From the NCBI RefSeq assembly GCF_014284365.1, contig NZ_JACOGG010000012.1, positions 90,030 to 154,029 on the forward strand: 64,000 nucleotides of DNA, read 5' to 3'. Source of the stretch: Cognatundibacterium rugosum. Lineage in GTDB: Bacteria; Pseudomonadota; Gammaproteobacteria; Burkholderiales; Burkholderiaceae_D. A model generated the notes under the pieces. It did not search any database. It saw nothing but the letters and a program-made list of their open reading frames with translations, and was not told the DNA's origin. Numbering within the stretch: the stretch's first letter is position 1; each line of letters starts with the position of its first letter. This document shows positions 10,908 to 20,570 of this stretch, one piece after another. Position numbers and translations under genes: made by a program.

Positions 10908-11594
10908 ATGGAGAGGCGCACAGAGAAACGTACGAATGAGCGTACAGAAAAGCAGAGCGATCTGCGCGACCAGACCGAGGCCAGGATCATGCGCTGTGCC
11001 ATTGAAGTATTTGCTGAATCCGGTTACGCAGGCAGCAGTCTGGCAAATATTGCGGACAGAGCAGGCTTATCGAAACAAAATCTGCTCTACTATTTTTCCA
11101 GCAAACAAGCCTTATACCTGTGCGTACTCGATCAGATACTCGATCAATGGCTGGAAAAAATGGACATCCTGGCAGACGACAGTCAGGAGCCGGCTAGTCT
11201 GCTTCGCAGCTATATTGCCGCTAAACTCAGATTTTCCCGGGAGCAGCCTCAGGCGTCGCGTGTATATGCGATGGAGGTCATCAGCGGTGCGCCTGTGTAT
11301 GGCCATGCGATGCAAAAGAAAATCCTGCCCCTGATGCAAAAAGACATCGCCATCTTTGAACGCTGGATCAGCGAAGGGAAAATGGCTGCCCTCAATCCGG
11401 CTCATCTGTTGTTTTCCATCTGGGCCATGACCCAGTCATATGCGGACTTCTCAACACAGATGGGACTGGTGCTCGGTCATCAGGCCTTACAGGATCAGGA
11501 TTTCGACGAAGCTGAAGAATTAATTACCGGGCTGGTGCTGAGTCGCCTGCTCCCCTTTTCTGCGGGTAGTAAAGAACTTAAAAAATGTCGATGA
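10908..11594 (+). CDS. TetR family regulator, RutR-like
   Basis: A 228-residue TetR protein with an N-terminal helix-turn-helix (SSLANIADRAGLSKQNLLYY) and a long C-terminal ligand domain. The GLSKQNLLYYFSSKQALY and LDQWLEKM stretches closely resemble E. coli RutR, the uracil/thymine-responsive regulator of pyrimidine use. The ATG at 10908 is one base after the mocR-type stop codon (10904-10906), so the two regulators are translationally coupled. The upstream part of the frame lies inside the mocR-type gene. Its likely operator is the RutR-like palindrome at 9333-9348. Ligand (uracil or thymine) is an inference from family and context. Confidence 0.88.
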   Translation: MERRTEKRTNERTEKQSDLRDQTEARIMRCAIEVFAESGYAGSSLANIADRAGLSKQNLLYYFSSKQALYLCVLDQILDQWLEKMDILADDSQEPASLLRSYIAAKLRFSREQPQASRVYAMEVISGAPVYGHAMQKKILPLMQKDIAIFERWISEGKMAALNPAHLLFSIWAMTQSYADFSTQMGLVLGHQALQDQDFDEAEELITGLVLSRLLPFSAGSKELKKCR

Positions 11595-11812
11595 TGCTGT
11601 GAAGTAAGGATATACTTTTGTACAGGTTCGACACTGATATCCAAGCGCCACGGGCGTAAGATAGCCCTTTGTTAAACAGCTAGTACAGATTCGCTATCCA
11701 TGGGTACGCTGATTCAGATCTCACCAGCTAACTCATTACCTATCCTCTTAACCGGGGAGCAGCGACTAATTTCTGCCTGACACATTACTCCAGCACGAAT
11801 GGGAAACCAGCC

Positions 11813-13924
11813 TTGTTAGAAAAACTGATCAACCAACTAGGATTCCGTCGCATCGGCGTTCGGCTTGCTATCAGCTATGGCTTACTCCTGATACTGATCG
11901 CGGCGCTGATACTCATGCCATTTTCACAAATACAGAAAATGACAGCCAGAAATAAGGAATTCACTCAAAAAGAAATGCGCAGCCTGCTTGATGTGCAGGC
12001 GCTGAGCCTTTCTGCCGAGAGCGTCAGTAATGCCCTGTTGCAGTTACTGACTTCCAGTCGTGAAAAACGCGAAATTGAGTACGCGCTTGTGGATGTCAAA
12101 AATCGCCAGATCACGGATCTGATCGAATCGTTGGAAAGTAATCTGACCGATCAGATGCAGCTGGACAACCTGCAAAGACTGAAACTGCGTAAGGAAAACT
12201 ACTACCGCATCTTCAATGAGATGGTCAACCAGCTCGAAGATCAGGGGCAGGAAATCGCTAAACAGACTTTCGTCGAAGATGTACAGCCTGCCCTGTCAGC
12301 TTTACTGCAAGAGTCAAAAATCCTGCTCGACTATGAACAAAAACTGGTACAACAGCATCAGTTGCAATCCCAGGATGAACTGGAAAAAACTGGCCTGCTG
12401 GTGATTATTCTTTCTTCAGTCATCATCCTGTTTGCCGCCGTTCTCGCCTGGCTGACCACACGCAGCGTGATCAAGCCCTTAGCTATCCTGGAGCAAAATG
12501 CACTAAGGATTGCCTCCGGCGATTATAAGTCCCAGGTTCCTGCCAGCAATACAGAAGAAGTGACCCGGGTAGGGACGGCATTAAATCTGATGTCAGCAGC
12601 GATTGCGCAGCGCGAAAGTGACATCGAGCAGTTTGCCTACTACGATCCCATCACACATCTGCCGAACCGTACCTACTTGCTCAAAGCCTTTGAACACAGA
12701 GAGCTGGAACACTACGGGATGATACTGATGGATTTGGCGCGTCTGAAAACCATTAATGAAACCCTGGGTTTCGACACGGGCGACTATGTCATCGCTGATG
12801 TCGCCAAACGTATCCAGGAAGTCGTGAAAACCGGCGATACAAAACAGACAGGCTTACTGAGTAAACTCACGGGTGGCGCTTTTGCTTTACTCTTCCCGGC
12901 ACAACATAAAGACACTGTGACAGAACTGTTTGAACGGATTGATGCTGCCATGGGCCAGCCTGTACGCTGTCATCAACATGCCGTTGATGTGAGTCTGGTC
13001 TATGGTTTTGCTATCGTCACTGAACAAAAAATCAGTCTGATCAGTCTGATGCGCAATGCGGAAGTCGCCTTGTATGCAGCCAAACGCTATACACGGCAAA
13101 GCGCTTGGTATAACGATGCACAGGAAGCATCGCGCCTTAGCCACTTAAGCCTGTTGTCTGATTTACGCTCCGCTGTCAAGGCGTCTGAACTACAAATGTG
13201 GTTACAACCCAAACTCAATCTGCAAAATGGACGCATCTACGGATTTGAGTCACTGGTGCGCTGGCAACATCCTGAACGTGGTTTTATCTCTCCGGCAGAA
13301 TTCATTCCATTTGCTGAAAAAACCGGTTACATTGGCATCGTCACACAATGGATGCTGGACAGCGCCTTACTTAAACTCCATGCATGGAAACAGCATTACC
13401 CGGATCTCAGTATCGCAGTCAACGTCAGCACTTATGATTTACGTGACCGCAGCTTCCCTGAGCGCGTTGTCAGTCTGCTCAAAAAATATGATGTCGCCCC
13501 CCATCTGCTCAAAATTGAAATGACAGAAAGCGGCATCATGGAAGATCCGCAAGCGACAATAGAATTACTCAACAGGCTCAGAGATACTGGTGTAGGTCTG
13601 TCTATTGATGATTTCGGCACAGGCTATTCATCACTCGCCTATTTGCAAAAATTGCCGGTCAATGAATTGAAAATCGATCGCAGCTTTGTATCGGACATTC
13701 AGCATGCTGACGCTACTAAGAAATTAGTCAGAACCATCATCGAAATGGGGCATGGTCTGAATCTGCACGTCGTGGCAGAAGGGATAGAGCAGGAACAGGA
13801 AAAAATAACCCTGTCTGAACTTGGTTGTGACGCCATGCAAGGCTATCTTCTCAGCAAGCCCTTGTACGGTAACTCTTTGCAAGAGTGGATGCACTTACAC
13901 ATACCACTGTCGCAAAAAACATAA
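11813..13924 (+). CDS. membrane GGDEF/EAL protein with degenerate GGDEF, probable c-di-GMP phosphodiesterase
   Basis: About 703 residues. It has a transmembrane segment near 16-37, a ~150-residue helical periplasmic region, a second transmembrane segment near 193-215, HAMP (~216-268), GGDEF (~270-430) and EAL (~445-695). The GGDEF signature reads LTGGAFALL, so the catalytic acidic residues are lost and cyclase activity is not expected. The EAL domain keeps ESLVRW, the NVS asparagine, IEMTES, LSIDDFGTGYSSL, a KIDRSF lysine, AEGIE and MQGYLLSKP, consistent with active phosphodiesterase. The start appears to be a TTG with GGGAAA upstream; no in-frame ATG fits. The 218 bp upstream hold only a small GC hairpin. 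Confidence 0.88.
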   Translation: MLEKLINQLGFRRIGVRLAISYGLLLILIAALILMPFSQIQKMTARNKEFTQKEMRSLLDVQALSLSAESVSNALLQLLTSSREKREIEYALVDVKNRQITDLIESLESNLTDQMQLDNLQRLKLRKENYYRIFNEMVNQLEDQGQEIAKQTFVEDVQPALSALLQESKILLDYEQKLVQQHQLQSQDELEKTGLLVIILSSVIILFAAVLAWLTTRSVIKPLAILEQNALRIASGDYKSQVPASNTEEVTRVGTALNLMSAAIAQRESDIEQFAYYDPITHLPNRTYLLKAFEHRELEHYGMILMDLARLKTINETLGFDTGDYVIADVAKRIQEVVKTGDTKQTGLLSKLTGGAFALLFPAQHKDTVTELFERIDAAMGQPVRCHQHAVDVSLVYGFAIVTEQKISLISLMRNAEVALYAAKRYTRQSAWYNDAQEASRLSHLSLLSDLRSAVKASELQMWLQPKLNLQNGRIYGFESLVRWQHPERGFISPAEFIPFAEKTGYIGIVTQWMLDSALLKLHAWKQHYPDLSIAVNVSTYDLRDRSFPERVVSLLKKYDVAPHLLKIEMTESGIMEDPQATIELLNRLRDTGVGLSIDDFGTGYSSLAYLQKLPVNELKIDRSFVSDIQHADATKKLVRTIIEMGHGLNLHVVAEGIEQEQEKITLSELGCDAMQGYLLSKPLYGNSLQEWMHLHIPLSQKT

Positions 13925-14117
13925 TTCTCTTGTTTTTAGCCTGCATTTCCCCGAAAAAGAAATGACTTTCCTATTACTATTATGTAAATGAAGTATTTCT
14001 GAAGCAAAGTGATTTTTTCGATCGCAGCAAAGTGCAGGGCCTAAAGCCTGATTTATCGTTTGCATCGTTCAGGAATATTTACTCAGCCCCGAACTCACCT
14101 GATAGCCAGTTTAAGTT

Positions 14118-17100
14118 ATGCAGCCACCGGACCTACCCCATGACGAAAAACTACGCCTTAAAACACTGAGGCAATGTGGCTTACTCGATACGCAGCCGGA
14201 AGAGCGCTTCGATCGGCTCACCAGGCTGGCACAACAACTGTTTCAATGCAAAATAGTCTTAATTTCTTTAATTGACGCCAATCGTCAGTGGTTAAAATCA
14301 AAACAGGGCCTGGATATCGTTGAAACCTCCAGAGATATCTCCTTCTGTGGGCATACCATACTCTCGTCTGAATTGCTGTTGGTCGGCGACGCGACCAAAG
14401 ATCCGCGTTTTCAGGATAATCCTCTGGTCGTAGATACGCCGTATATCCGCTTTTACGCAGGCGCTCCGTTACATGCACCAAACGGGCAGAGACTGGGCAG
14501 CCTGTGTTTAATCGATGATCAGCCGCGTCAGCTGAGCGAGCATGAAGAGAAACTGCTGTGTGAACTTGCTGCTTGCGTAGAACATGAAATTGCCAATCAA
14601 CAGGCACAACGCCAGCATGATGCACTGCTGACATTGACCCGTATCACATCGCTGAGCTTTGAAGATCCGATTACGCTGTTACGCGAGACGCTGGCACTGG
14701 GTTGCCAGTATTTACAGCTCACCACCGGCGTGATATCGCATAAGCTGCCAGACGACAGAATGGAAATCCTGGTGCAGCATCCCGAGACTTGTGACAATCT
14801 GGAAGGGCAAATTTTCCCGCGCTCGCAAACCTACTCCGACCTGGTCAGCCGTGAACATGGCGTGTTTTCAGTAGAACATGTGTTTGCCAGTCCCTACCGC
14901 CTGCATCCCAGCTATCTGCAATTTAAGCAGGAAACCTATATCGGTATTCCTTTGTTCATGGATGGCAAGCGCTATGGCACACTGGGATTTTCAGATAAAG
15001 TTGCCCGGGCCAATCCTTATTCCGGTACGGAAAAGGAGTTCATCAATATTCTGGGCGACTGGGTCAATGCAACGCTGCGGCGCATGGAGTTAAACCGCTC
15101 ACTCGCTATGCAGGAATTGATGAATGCCGCGATTGCAAAAGCTCAGACGCAATTCATCAAAGGTAAAGAACGCAGCAAAGGTTTTGATACCTTACTTGAA
15201 GACATGCTGCGACTCACAGAGAGTGCATTTGGCTTTGTAGGTGAAGTCTTGTATGACAAACTGCATGCGCCTTATTTGAAAACCTACTCCATCACCGATA
15301 TCGCCTGGAGTCAGACATCCAAAGATTTCGTTGAAAAGAATCTTGCAAATGGTCTGGAGTTCACCAATACCCGGACTTTATTTGGACAAGTCTTGCTAAC
15401 GCAAGAAATCGTGATTGCGAACGATGTCAAAAATGATCCCCGCTCTATGGGCGTTCCGCAAGGGCATCCTGAACTCAACACTTTTTTGGGTATACCGGTG
15501 CATCATGATGGCAAATTACTGGCAATGATAGGCCTGGCGAACCGCAAGGGTGGTTATAGCAAGGAGCTGGCTGATTTTCTGCAGCCTATGCAAATCACCT
15601 TAGGCCAGCTGGTCAACGCCGATCGCATACAGCGTCAGCATGAAGAGAGTGAAAAGCGGCTCGCCAATATCATCGAGGGGACTAACATAGGCACCTGGGA
15701 ATGCCATATTCCCTCCGGCAATGCCATCTTTAATGAACGCTGGGCGGAAATGCTGGGTTATACGCTGGAAGAATTGTCTCCCACAACGACACAAACCTGG
15801 CTGAATCTGTGCCACCCCGATGACCTGAAAATCGCGAGTCGCTTATTGCAACAGCATTTCAGCGGTGACGTGCCTTACTATGACCTGACGACACGTCTGC
15901 GTCACAAAAACGGACACTGGATATGGGTCAGAGATCGGGGTTGCGTCGTCAACTGGGGCGAAGACGGCACACCTTTACTGATGTCTGGCAGTCACCAGGA
16001 CGTGACCCAGGAGAGGCTCGCAGAAGAAAAACTCGCCCACGCCTATGAGTTGTTGGAACAGTCGAATGCTGCCGCACGTATCGGTACCTGGGAATATGAT
16101 TTGGCAAACCAAAAACTGTATTGGAGTAAAGTCACACGACAGATACATGAAGTGGCGCCTGACTTCGATTGTGATAAAGAACAGGCGTTGAACTTCTACA
16201 AAAAAGGCCGGCACAGGGAACGCATTCAGGCGCTGCTGCACGATGCAGTAACTAAGGGTCAAAAATTTGACGATGAATTCAAAATCATCACGGCCAACGG
16301 CAACGAACGCTGGGTGCGTGTGATCGGCCTGGCACAGTTCAAGGATTACCAGATCCACAAACTGTACGGCATTTTTCAGGATATCAGCACCACCAAAGCC
16401 AGCGAACAGGCGATGCAAGATCAGGCTGCACACACGCAGGCAATACTCGACAACGTGCTCGACGGGATTATCACCGTCAATCATAAAGGTAAGATAGACG
16501 CCGTGAATCCGGCTGCGGCGAATATCTTTGGCTACCAACGCGATGAATTGACCGGACAGCATTTCAGCGTGCTTTTGCCTGAGCATGCACAAGTCACCGC
16601 ACATCTTTTTCAGGGACGCGCCCTGGACGAGCATGCGGTATTGGGCGCCGCAAAAGAAATCGAAGCACGCAGAAAAGACGGTAATGTATTCCCGCTCGAT
16701 CTGTCCGTCTCTGCCGTAACCCGTCAGGGGCGCCCCCTCTACATAGGATTGATGCGCGATATTACTGAACGCAAACGGCTGGATAGAATTAAGAGTGAAT
16801 TTATCTCTACTGTCAGCCATGAGTTACGCACCCCACTGACCTCCATTTCGGGCGCACTCGGCTTATTATTGGGTGGCGCAACCGGTACCTTGCCGGACAG
16901 CCTGACACCGCTGCTGAATATCGCAAGTAAAAATAGCCAGCGTCTGACCTATCTGATTGATGATTTACTGGACATGGAAAAGCTCAGCGCAGGCAAAATG
17001 CACTTCCATATCCAGCAATTGGCCCTAATCCCCTTACTGCAACAATCCGTCGAAACGAATACCACCTTTGGTGCACAGAGGCAGATAAGCCTGTCTATCA

Positions 17101-17507
17101 ATGAACCTGTACCTGAAGTCCTGATTTCTGTCGATAGTCAGCGTTTCATGCAAATTATTTCTAACTTGCTGTCCAACGCCATTAAATATTCGCCTCAACA
17201 AGAAACCGTGACTATTTCAACCAGTTTGCAGAATGACTATGTGCGTATCAGTGTCACGGACCGGGGCAATGGCATTCCAAAGGAATTCAGAAGCAGAATT
17301 TTTCAGAAATTTGCACAGGCAGATTCGTCTGATACCCGTGAAAAAGGTGGAACCGGTCTGGGCCTGGCCATTACGCGTGAACTGGTTGAACATATGGGAG
17401 GACAGGTGGGTTTCGAATCCATACCTGGTCAGGGTGCTACTTTTTATTTTGAATTGCCCTACCAATTGCCGGCTCAGATTCACGCTAAAACCCCGACGAA
17501 GGTATAA
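14118..17507 (+). CDS. multi-sensor histidine kinase (GAF-GAF-GAF-PAS-PAS-PAS-HisKA-HATPase)
   Basis: A 1129-residue protein with no obvious transmembrane segment, hence a cytoplasmic sensor. GAF-like domains lie at ~20-165, ~180-330 and ~345-500. The first has the FCGHTILSSELLLVGDAT signature of two-component GAF domains. Three PAS domains follow (~515-635, ~640-765, ~770-885; the last has NIFGYQRDELTG). HisKA has SHELRTPLTSISG with the phosphoacceptor His near 901. The ATPase has NLLSNAIKYSP, DRGNGIP and GTGLGLAITRELVE. No receiver or output domain is attached and no response regulator gene is adjacent, so its partner is elsewhere. It follows the GGDEF/EAL gene on the same strand after 193 bp. 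Confidence 0.9.
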   Translation: MQPPDLPHDEKLRLKTLRQCGLLDTQPEERFDRLTRLAQQLFQCKIVLISLIDANRQWLKSKQGLDIVETSRDISFCGHTILSSELLLVGDATKDPRFQDNPLVVDTPYIRFYAGAPLHAPNGQRLGSLCLIDDQPRQLSEHEEKLLCELAACVEHEIANQQAQRQHDALLTLTRITSLSFEDPITLLRETLALGCQYLQLTTGVISHKLPDDRMEILVQHPETCDNLEGQIFPRSQTYSDLVSREHGVFSVEHVFASPYRLHPSYLQFKQETYIGIPLFMDGKRYGTLGFSDKVARANPYSGTEKEFINILGDWVNATLRRMELNRSLAMQELMNAAIAKAQTQFIKGKERSKGFDTLLEDMLRLTESAFGFVGEVLYDKLHAPYLKTYSITDIAWSQTSKDFVEKNLANGLEFTNTRTLFGQVLLTQEIVIANDVKNDPRSMGVPQGHPELNTFLGIPVHHDGKLLAMIGLANRKGGYSKELADFLQPMQITLGQLVNADRIQRQHEESEKRLANIIEGTNIGTWECHIPSGNAIFNERWAEMLGYTLEELSPTTTQTWLNLCHPDDLKIASRLLQQHFSGDVPYYDLTTRLRHKNGHWIWVRDRGCVVNWGEDGTPLLMSGSHQDVTQERLAEEKLAHAYELLEQSNAAARIGTWEYDLANQKLYWSKVTRQIHEVAPDFDCDKEQALNFYKKGRHRERIQALLHDAVTKGQKFDDEFKIITANGNERWVRVIGLAQFKDYQIHKLYGIFQDISTTKASEQAMQDQAAHTQAILDNVLDGIITVNHKGKIDAVNPAAANIFGYQRDELTGQHFSVLLPEHAQVTAHLFQGRALDEHAVLGAAKEIEARRKDGNVFPLDLSVSAVTRQGRPLYIGLMRDITERKRLDRIKSEFISTVSHELRTPLTSISGALGLLLGGATGTLPDSLTPLLNIASKNSQRLTYLIDDLLDMEKLSAGKMHFHIQQLALIPLLQQSVETNTTFGAQRQISLSINEPVPEVLISVDSQRFMQIISNLLSNAIKYSPQQETVTISTSLQNDYVRISVTDRGNGIPKEFRSRIFQKFAQADSSDTREKGGTGLGLAITRELVEHMGGQVGFESIPGQGATFYFELPYQLPAQIHAKTPTKV

Positions 17508-17518
17508 TCGCGCCTTTG

Positions 17519-17544
17519 CATGCCGACCTGGCATGTCGTCATTT
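17519..17544 (+). terminator. hairpin with U-run between the kinase gene and tsaD
   Basis: CATGCC-GACCT-GGCATG followed by TCGTCATTTTTG. A TATAAT at 17503-17508 overlaps the kinase stop codon just upstream, so the hairpin may either end kinase transcription or lie in the tsaD leader. Confidence 0.45.
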
Positions 17545-17557
17545 TTGAGTATTTCCT

Positions 17558-18586
17558 ATGATAGTTTTAGGCGTTGAATCTTCCTGTGATGAAACCGGAC
17601 TGGCTCTGTATGATACCGAGCACGGTCTGCTTGCCCATGCCCTGCATTCACAGATCGCGATGCATCAGGAATATGGCGGCGTGGTACCAGAGCTGGCCTC
17701 ACGCGATCACGTTCGTCGCGCACTACCCTTGCTGCAGGAAGTGATGCAAAAGTCGGGCAAGCACAAGCAAGATATCGATGCGATCGCCTATACCCAGGGC
17801 CCGGGCCTGGCTGGGGCACTGCTGGTCGGTGCCTCGTTTGCCTGCGGCCTGGGGATGGCGTTGAATAAACCTGTGCTGGGTGTACATCATCTGGAGGGGC
17901 ATTTGCTGTCGCCCTTACTCGCGACACCTGCGCCAGCATTTCCATTTATCGCCTTACTGGTCTCGGGAGGCCATACCCAATTAATGCGGGTCGACGGTGT
18001 GGGCCAGTACCAGTTGTTGGGTGAAACCCTGGATGATGCGGCAGGCGAAGCTTTTGATAAATCGGCAAAATTACTTGGTCTGGACTATCCAGGCGGCCCC
18101 GCCATTTCAGCGATGGCGGAACGTGGTCAAACCGGGGTTCACCTCTTCCCGCGCCCCATGCTGCATTCCAAAGATTTTAACTTCAGCTTTTCCGGTCTGA
18201 AAACAGCAGTGCTGACCGTCGTCAAAAAGTCCGAATCACCGTTGAGCCAGACTGACAAGGAAAACATCGCGCGTGGCTTTGTAGAGGCGATTGTGGATGT
18301 GTTGGTCGCTAAGTGTGTAAATGCCATGAAGCACACGGGCTTAAAGCGACTGGTGATTGCGGGAGGTGTGGGTGCTAACCGTCAGCTTAGAGAAGCGCTG
18401 AATGCTGCCGCCAGCAAAAAACGCTTTGCGGTGTATTACCCTGAATTACAGTTCTGTACCGATAACGGTGCGATGATAGCCTTTGCAGGAGCAATGCGTC
18501 TGAAAAACAATCCTGCACTGGCGACGACTGATTATGGTTTTAATGTGCGCCCGCGCTGGCCATTGCAGGAGCTCGAACCGGCATAA
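17558..18586 (+). CDS. tsaD: tRNA N6-adenosine threonylcarbamoyltransferase TsaD
   Basis: A 342-residue ASKHA-fold protein of full length that transfers the threonylcarbamoyl group to A37 of ANN-decoding tRNAs with TsaB/TsaE. Motifs: [15 protein letters not shown] (phosphate 1), the metal-binding histidines in [50 protein letters not shown], and [12 protein letters not shown] near the C-terminus. The ATG at 17558 begins the conserved core directly. tsaE is at 28.8 kb in this window; tsaB and tsaC are not visible. Confidence 0.97.
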   Translation: MIVLGVESSCDETGLALYDTEHGLLAHALHSQIAMHQEYGGVVPELASRDHVRRALPLLQEVMQKSGKHKQDIDAIAYTQGPGLAGALLVGASFACGLGMALNKPVLGVHHLEGHLLSPLLATPAPAFPFIALLVSGGHTQLMRVDGVGQYQLLGETLDDAAGEAFDKSAKLLGLDYPGGPAISAMAERGQTGVHLFPRPMLHSKDFNFSFSGLKTAVLTVVKKSESPLSQTDKENIARGFVEAIVDVLVAKCVNAMKHTGLKRLVIAGGVGANRQLREALNAAASKKRFAVYYPELQFCTDNGAMIAFAGAMRLKNNPALATTDYGFNVRPRWPLQELEPA

Positions 18587-18595
18587 CAAGGCTGC

Positions 18596-18646
18596 CAGCC
18601 TGTCCATGCCTTGCATTGTCAATCCGCACCCAGCAAGGACAGGCTG
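18596..18646. terminator. long inverted repeat between convergent genes
   Basis: CAGCCTGTCC (18596-18605) and GGACAGGCTG (18637-18646) form a perfect 10-bp stem with a 31-nt loop between tsaD and the Cache-domain gene, which converge here. The loop is long and there is no clean U-run, so terminator function is only plausible. Confidence 0.35.
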
Positions 18647-18651
18647 AGCAC

Positions 18652-19125
18652 TTATTCTTTTTTGTAGACCCCACAACCTACAATCACACCCTCGTACTTT
18701 TCGACATACATGGATTTCGGCTCTATCTGCTTAGAAACCGGGTTGACGAATTTGTAATCTTGCCAGCCACTGCCTTTCTTTTTCACTAGTTCTATGCGCT
18801 CACGTACGAAGTACTTGCCATCGGCATCTTTCAGATCGGAGAGATCTTTGCCTATCATCTTGGGATTGATATGGGCGAGATTTTTACCGTTGAGGTCATA
18901 CACAACGATGTACAGATCACGGTCCTGATACTTCCCATCTTTTTTATTTACGTCAGCGACGGTACTATCAACACCATTTTTTTTCATACTGTCTATCGCC
19001 CGCTGTACCATGGCTTTTGCTTCAGCTGGCGTCCCCTGCTCCTGCGCCCATACCAAAGCAGCGCTTAAGCAGCTCGCGAACAACAACATTTGCAAAAAAT
19101 TTTTGAACTTGGGGAATGTCATCAT
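18652..19125 (-). CDS. secreted single Cache domain protein
   Basis: A 157-residue exported protein. A signal peptide (about residues 1-28, hydrophobic QMLLFASCLSAALVWA, cleavage near VWA-QE) is followed by a small Cache-like sensor fold. That fold has YIVVYDLNGKNLAHINPKM, GKDLSDLKDADGKYFV and GSGWQDYKFVNPVSKQIEPK, all typical of stand-alone sCache/dCache_2 proteins of proteobacteria. The start at 19125 is supported by AGGAG seven bases upstream; other in-frame starts further 5' lack a site. Stand-alone Cache proteins may bind small ligands in the periplasm, but the function here is unknown. A hairpin (GAGAGC/GCTCTC, about 19235-19261) lies between it and plsY. Confidence 0.8.
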   Translation of the reverse strand: MMTFPKFKNFLQMLLFASCLSAALVWAQEQGTPAEAKAMVQRAIDSMKKNGVDSTVADVNKKDGKYQDRDLYIVVYDLNGKNLAHINPKMIGKDLSDLKDADGKYFVRERIELVKKKGSGWQDYKFVNPVSKQIEPKSMYVEKYEGVIVGCGVYKKE

Positions 19126-19277
19126 CACTGCACTCCTGGAAAACATAAACAAATCCGGATCTTGCTACTTGATGATAGTTGAAGAATTACTAAATTGAAA
19201 CTTTATTTAACTGGCGACAGTAATATGCGTCTTTGCCACGAGAGCGCCAGGCTCTCATGGCGTCGATGTGATTCAGT

Positions 19278-19883
19278 TTATTTCTTTTTGCTGCCGATTT
19301 TGCTTTCCTTACCTGCCATCAGATTCGCGATGTTCTGACGATGGCGATAAATCAGTAAGCCACTCATGATCAATACCGCCAACATCATCGGGTCGGGGCC
19401 AAACAAAAATCCATAATACAAAGGCGCAAACAGAGAAGCCATCAAAGCCGCCAGCGAAGAGTAACGGAAAGCGTAGGCAATGATCAGCCAGGTCGCCAGC
19501 GTTGCCAGTCCCAGCCACGAATCAATACCGATCAATACCCCGGCCGCAGTCGCCACGCCTTTACCACCGATAAACTTGAAAAAGACCGGCCATAAGTGTC
19601 CAATAAACACAGCCAGTGCCACGCCCGCCAACGCCATCGTGTCCAGGCCAAACTGCGCACTGAAATGCTGTGCCAGCCAGACCGCAAACCAGCCTTTGAG
19701 CGCATCGCCTAGTAAGGTCAGAATTGCCGCAGCTTTATGACCGCTGCGCAGCACATTCGTTGCACCAGGATTCTTGGAACCATAAGTGCGCGGATCAGAT
19801 AAACCAAAAGCATGGCTGACTACGACAGCAAAAGAAACAGAGCCAATCAGATAGGCAAGAAGTATTGCAATTAAGGTGTACAT
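19278..19883 (-). CDS. plsY: glycerol-3-phosphate acyltransferase PlsY
   Basis: A 201-residue polytopic membrane enzyme of phospholipid synthesis that uses acyl-phosphate to acylate glycerol 3-phosphate. Family motifs are present: [12 protein letters not shown] near the N-terminus, the [18 protein letters not shown] acyl-phosphate loop, KGWFAVWLA and [19 protein letters not shown] precedes the ATG. It ends in a short lysine-rich tail. It is transcribed away from ybaK with a 100-bp gap. Confidence 0.95.
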   Translation of the reverse strand: MYTLIAILLAYLIGSVSFAVVVSHAFGLSDPRTYGSKNPGATNVLRSGHKAAAILTLLGDALKGWFAVWLAQHFSAQFGLDTMALAGVALAVFIGHLWPVFFKFIGGKGVATAAGVLIGIDSWLGLATLATWLIIAYAFRYSSLAALMASLFAPLYYGFLFGPDPMMLAVLIMSGLLIYRHRQNIANLMAGKESKIGSKKK

Positions 19884-19983
19884 TTTTTCCTTCAGATGTG
19901 AGCGGTTACATGGCCGGACTACGATGCAGTTTGCAGTTCCACCCCGATGTAAAGCCAGAATTCTATCCTATACCGGACTGAAA

Positions 19984-20487
19984 TTACTCTTCTAATGCAC
20001 AATGCACGGCCTGTGCAGATAGTGCATCAGTCAGAATCTGCGGTGCAATTCCTATCAGATAACCGCGGCGTCCGCCGTTAATGTAGATACGTGGCAGATG
20101 CAATATGCTTTCCTCGACAAACACAGGCATACTCTTTTTCGTGCCAAAAGGTGAAGTCCCGCCGATCAGATAGCCAGAATGCTTCTGGGCGACTTCGGGC
20201 TTACAAGGCTCTATGCTTTTGCGGCCAGTCTGGCGGGCGAGATTTTTAGTCGATACTTTACAATCGCCATGCATGAGTACGACCAAGGGTTTCGCCGTTT
20301 CATCCTGCATCACTAAGGTTTTGATTACACAATGCTCATCCACCCCTAGCTCCCGGGATGAGACCGCTGTACCGCCATGCTCTTCATAAGCATACGGATG
20401 CTCCGAATAACTGAACCCTTTTTTCTTCAGAAACTGTGTCGCCGGTGTTTCTGATACATGCTCTTTTTTTGCCAACTTTTCCTCCAT
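19984..20487 (-). CDS. ybaK: Cys-tRNA(Pro) deacylase YbaK/EbsC type
   Basis: A 167-residue trans-editing factor of the YbaK family that hydrolyses mischarged Cys-tRNA(Pro). Visible are the YAYEEHG segment, VIKTLVMQDE, the LVVLMHGDCKVSTKNLAR strand with its conserved lysine region, and GYLIGGTSPFGTKKSMPV. The start at 20487 is tentative: GGAGGAAAAG within the first codons could instead serve a TTG four codons later. It stands alone between plsY and xerD. Confidence 0.9.
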   Translation of the reverse strand: MEEKLAKKEHVSETPATQFLKKKGFSYSEHPYAYEEHGGTAVSSRELGVDEHCVIKTLVMQDETAKPLVVLMHGDCKVSTKNLARQTGRKSIEPCKPEVAQKHSGYLIGGTSPFGTKKSMPVFVEESILHLPRIYINGGRRGYLIGIAPQILTDALSAQAVHCALEE

Positions 20488-20570
20488 ACTGAATTGTTCA
20501 TTTCCGCGAATCCGGTACGTATAATCGATCAGGTGAATGAGGCATCCTGACTTTAACCTTGATCTTATCG

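Noticed and set aside
11595..11812. Possible c-di-GMP riboswitch before the GGDEF/EAL gene
   Set aside because: Only one short GC hairpin (GGGC/GCCC) is present; the conserved GEMM-type core was not found.
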